This document shows positions 43,893-44,678 of a stretch of DNA of 44,678 nucleotides, piece after piece (positions within the stretch are counted from its first letter, which is position 1; each line of letters begins with the position of its first letter). The notes beneath the pieces were generated by a model. That model had not been told where the DNA came from. It did not search any database and saw nothing but the letters and a program-made list of their open reading frames with translations. The stretch is from Hespellia sp. GTDB taxonomy: Bacteria > Bacillota > Clostridia > Lachnospirales > Lachnospiraceae. The stretch is from NCBI GenBank assembly GCA_028694105.1, contig JAQUUC010000031.1, positions 1 through 44,678 of the forward strand, written 5' to 3'. Made by a program: the position numbers and the translations under genes.

Positions 43893-43979
43893 ACTGTTTT
43901 TATTACAATCTTTTGAAACTCCCTCTTTACAACTCCATGTTTATTTAGTAATATATTTATTGCGTCAAATCACACGCAT

Positions 43980-44069
43980 GGAGAAGTACCCAAGCTGGCC
44001 GAAGGGGCTCCCCTGGAAAGGGAGTAGGTCGTTAATAGCGGCGCGAGGGTTCGAATCCCTCCTTCTCCG
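43980..44069 (+). tRNA. tRNA-Ser (anticodon GGA)
   Basis: GGAGAAG pairs with CTTCTCC, discriminator G follows, and the anticodon loop CTGGAAA gives GGA. The long variable arm (GTAGGTCGTTAATAGCGGCGC region) and GAGGGTTCGAATCCCTC T-arm are normal for serine tRNA. CCA is not encoded. Confidence 0.96.
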
Positions 44070-44182
44070 TTCTCTCTATATATAAATGTGCACAAATACC
44101 GCACTAGGTTTAGCATATTTTATAGAGAGAAGGCATATATATTGTACATCTGAAAAAAGTACGAAAAGTTTGAAAAAAACTC

Positions 44183-44212
44183 TTGACAGTTACTTGCGGA
44201 AAATGATATTAT
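44183..44212 (+). promoter_or_regulatory. rRNA promoter P1
   Basis: TTGACA, 18-base spacer, TATTAT. It is followed by GCTGACTCGTAAGAGCAG, the first of three similar stem-loop elements. Confidence 0.85.
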
Positions 44213-44286
44213 GTTTAAGCTGACTCGTAAGAGCAGGCGGGAATATGATATAACACAAAATGATTTCAAAAATAATCATAAAAGTG

Positions 44287-44316
44287 TTGACATGATATGT
44301 CAAAATATGATATTCT
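44287..44316 (+). promoter_or_regulatory. rRNA promoter P2
   Basis: TTGACA, 18-base spacer, TATTCT, followed by GCTGTCGCTTGAGACAG in which CTGTC and GACAG pair. Confidence 0.85.
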
Positions 44317-44373
44317 AATTTGGCTGTCGCTTGAGACAGACGGCAAGAGAAATTAAATATTATAAAAAAGATG

Positions 44374-44402
44374 TTGACAAAGCATTTTGAAAATGATATT
44401 AT
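44374..44402 (+). promoter_or_regulatory. rRNA promoter P3
   Basis: TTGACA, 17-base spacer, TATTAT, followed by GCTGTCGTTTGAGACAG, nearly the same as after P2. Confidence 0.87.
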
Positions 44403-44617
44403 ATTCTAGCTGTCGTTTGAGACAGACAAGCAGAACCTTGATAATTAAACAATAGACAAACAACCTTGAAAATTTCTATTAAGAGAAAATTTTTAAAGAA
44501 CAGTCAGATTGAAAGATCTGACACCCGCCAAGATCTCTAAGCAAGATTTTGGTATCAACAGTAATAACGGGAAAATATTAGCTAGTAGTTAATTTTGACT
44601 CATGGATTACAAACACT
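44403..44617 (+). other. rRNA operon leader
   Basis: The leader carries a GTCAGAT/ATCTGAC hairpin (about 44503-44522) and AT-rich tracts that may hold the antitermination and RNase III processing signals. No gene is present. Confidence 0.6.

Positions 44618-44678
<61 letters not shown>

Overview
The window looks like chromosomal DNA of a Gram-positive anaerobe of the Lachnospiraceae (Clostridia). The evidence is the 5' end of a 16S rRNA gene at the right edge, with the opening sequence usual for this family, strong purine-rich ribosome binding sites, split purine-pathway genes, MntP and tsaE-tsaB-rimI operons of clostridial style, and an LPxTG-like surface protein relic. The family assignment is an inference from these features, not from a database search.

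Layout. (1) 1-4400 is the integrase end of one or two integrative elements: a truncated XRE regulator, a MazF/PemK-type toxin, an excisionase-like protein and two paralogous tyrosine recombinases in tandem. (2) 4434-5956 is a complete-looking IS4-family insertion sequence whose transposase has a one-base frameshift. (3) 6151-12744 is an AT-rich defence operon: a small helix-turn-helix protein, an N6-adenine methyltransferase, a C5-cytosine methyltransferase, a single-chain nuclease-methyltransferase-specificity protein (type IIG-like) and a PIN-domain protein. The first three junctions are tight, two of them stop/start overlaps, and a strong promoter preceded by four 10-bp phased repeats drives the operon. 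This is the best candidate for an unusual system in the window. (4) 12745-16280 is a graveyard: a decayed AlbA/Schlafen-type ATP-binding protein gene on the minus strand abuts a decayed, sortase-anchored surface protein gene with three in-frame stops and a terminal frameshift.

(5) 16285-25526 is a metal/envelope transport region. A yybP-ykoY (Mn2+) riboswitch precedes a P-type cation ATPase and an AI-2E-family permease. A MacAB-like ABC exporter operon and a small membrane protein gene share a symmetric divergent promoter. A second yybP-ykoY riboswitch precedes mntP. (6) 25539-35435 is housekeeping: a SAM methyltransferase, the two separate genes for the last two steps of IMP synthesis, tsaE-tsaB-rimI, a PadR-DUF1700-DUF4097 envelope operon, RNase Z, tsaD, ispD and tRNA-Ser(UGA). 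(7) 35616-37440 holds a voltage-gated K+ channel and an IS200/IS605 TnpB relic that keeps its structured right end. (8) 37646-43892 is a carbohydrate locus: an AraC regulator divergent from GH5, GH42 and GH43 enzymes. (9) 43980-44678 holds tRNA-Ser(GGA), three tandem rRNA promoters each followed by a similar stem-loop, the rRNA leader and the first bases of 16S rRNA.

Working together: the two Mn riboswitch genes form a manganese/cation efflux response; tsaE, tsaB and tsaD supply three of the four proteins for t6A tRNA modification; the glycosidases probably process plant or fungal oligosaccharides under AraC control; and the left third is horizontally acquired DNA where defence genes and mobile elements have accumulated.
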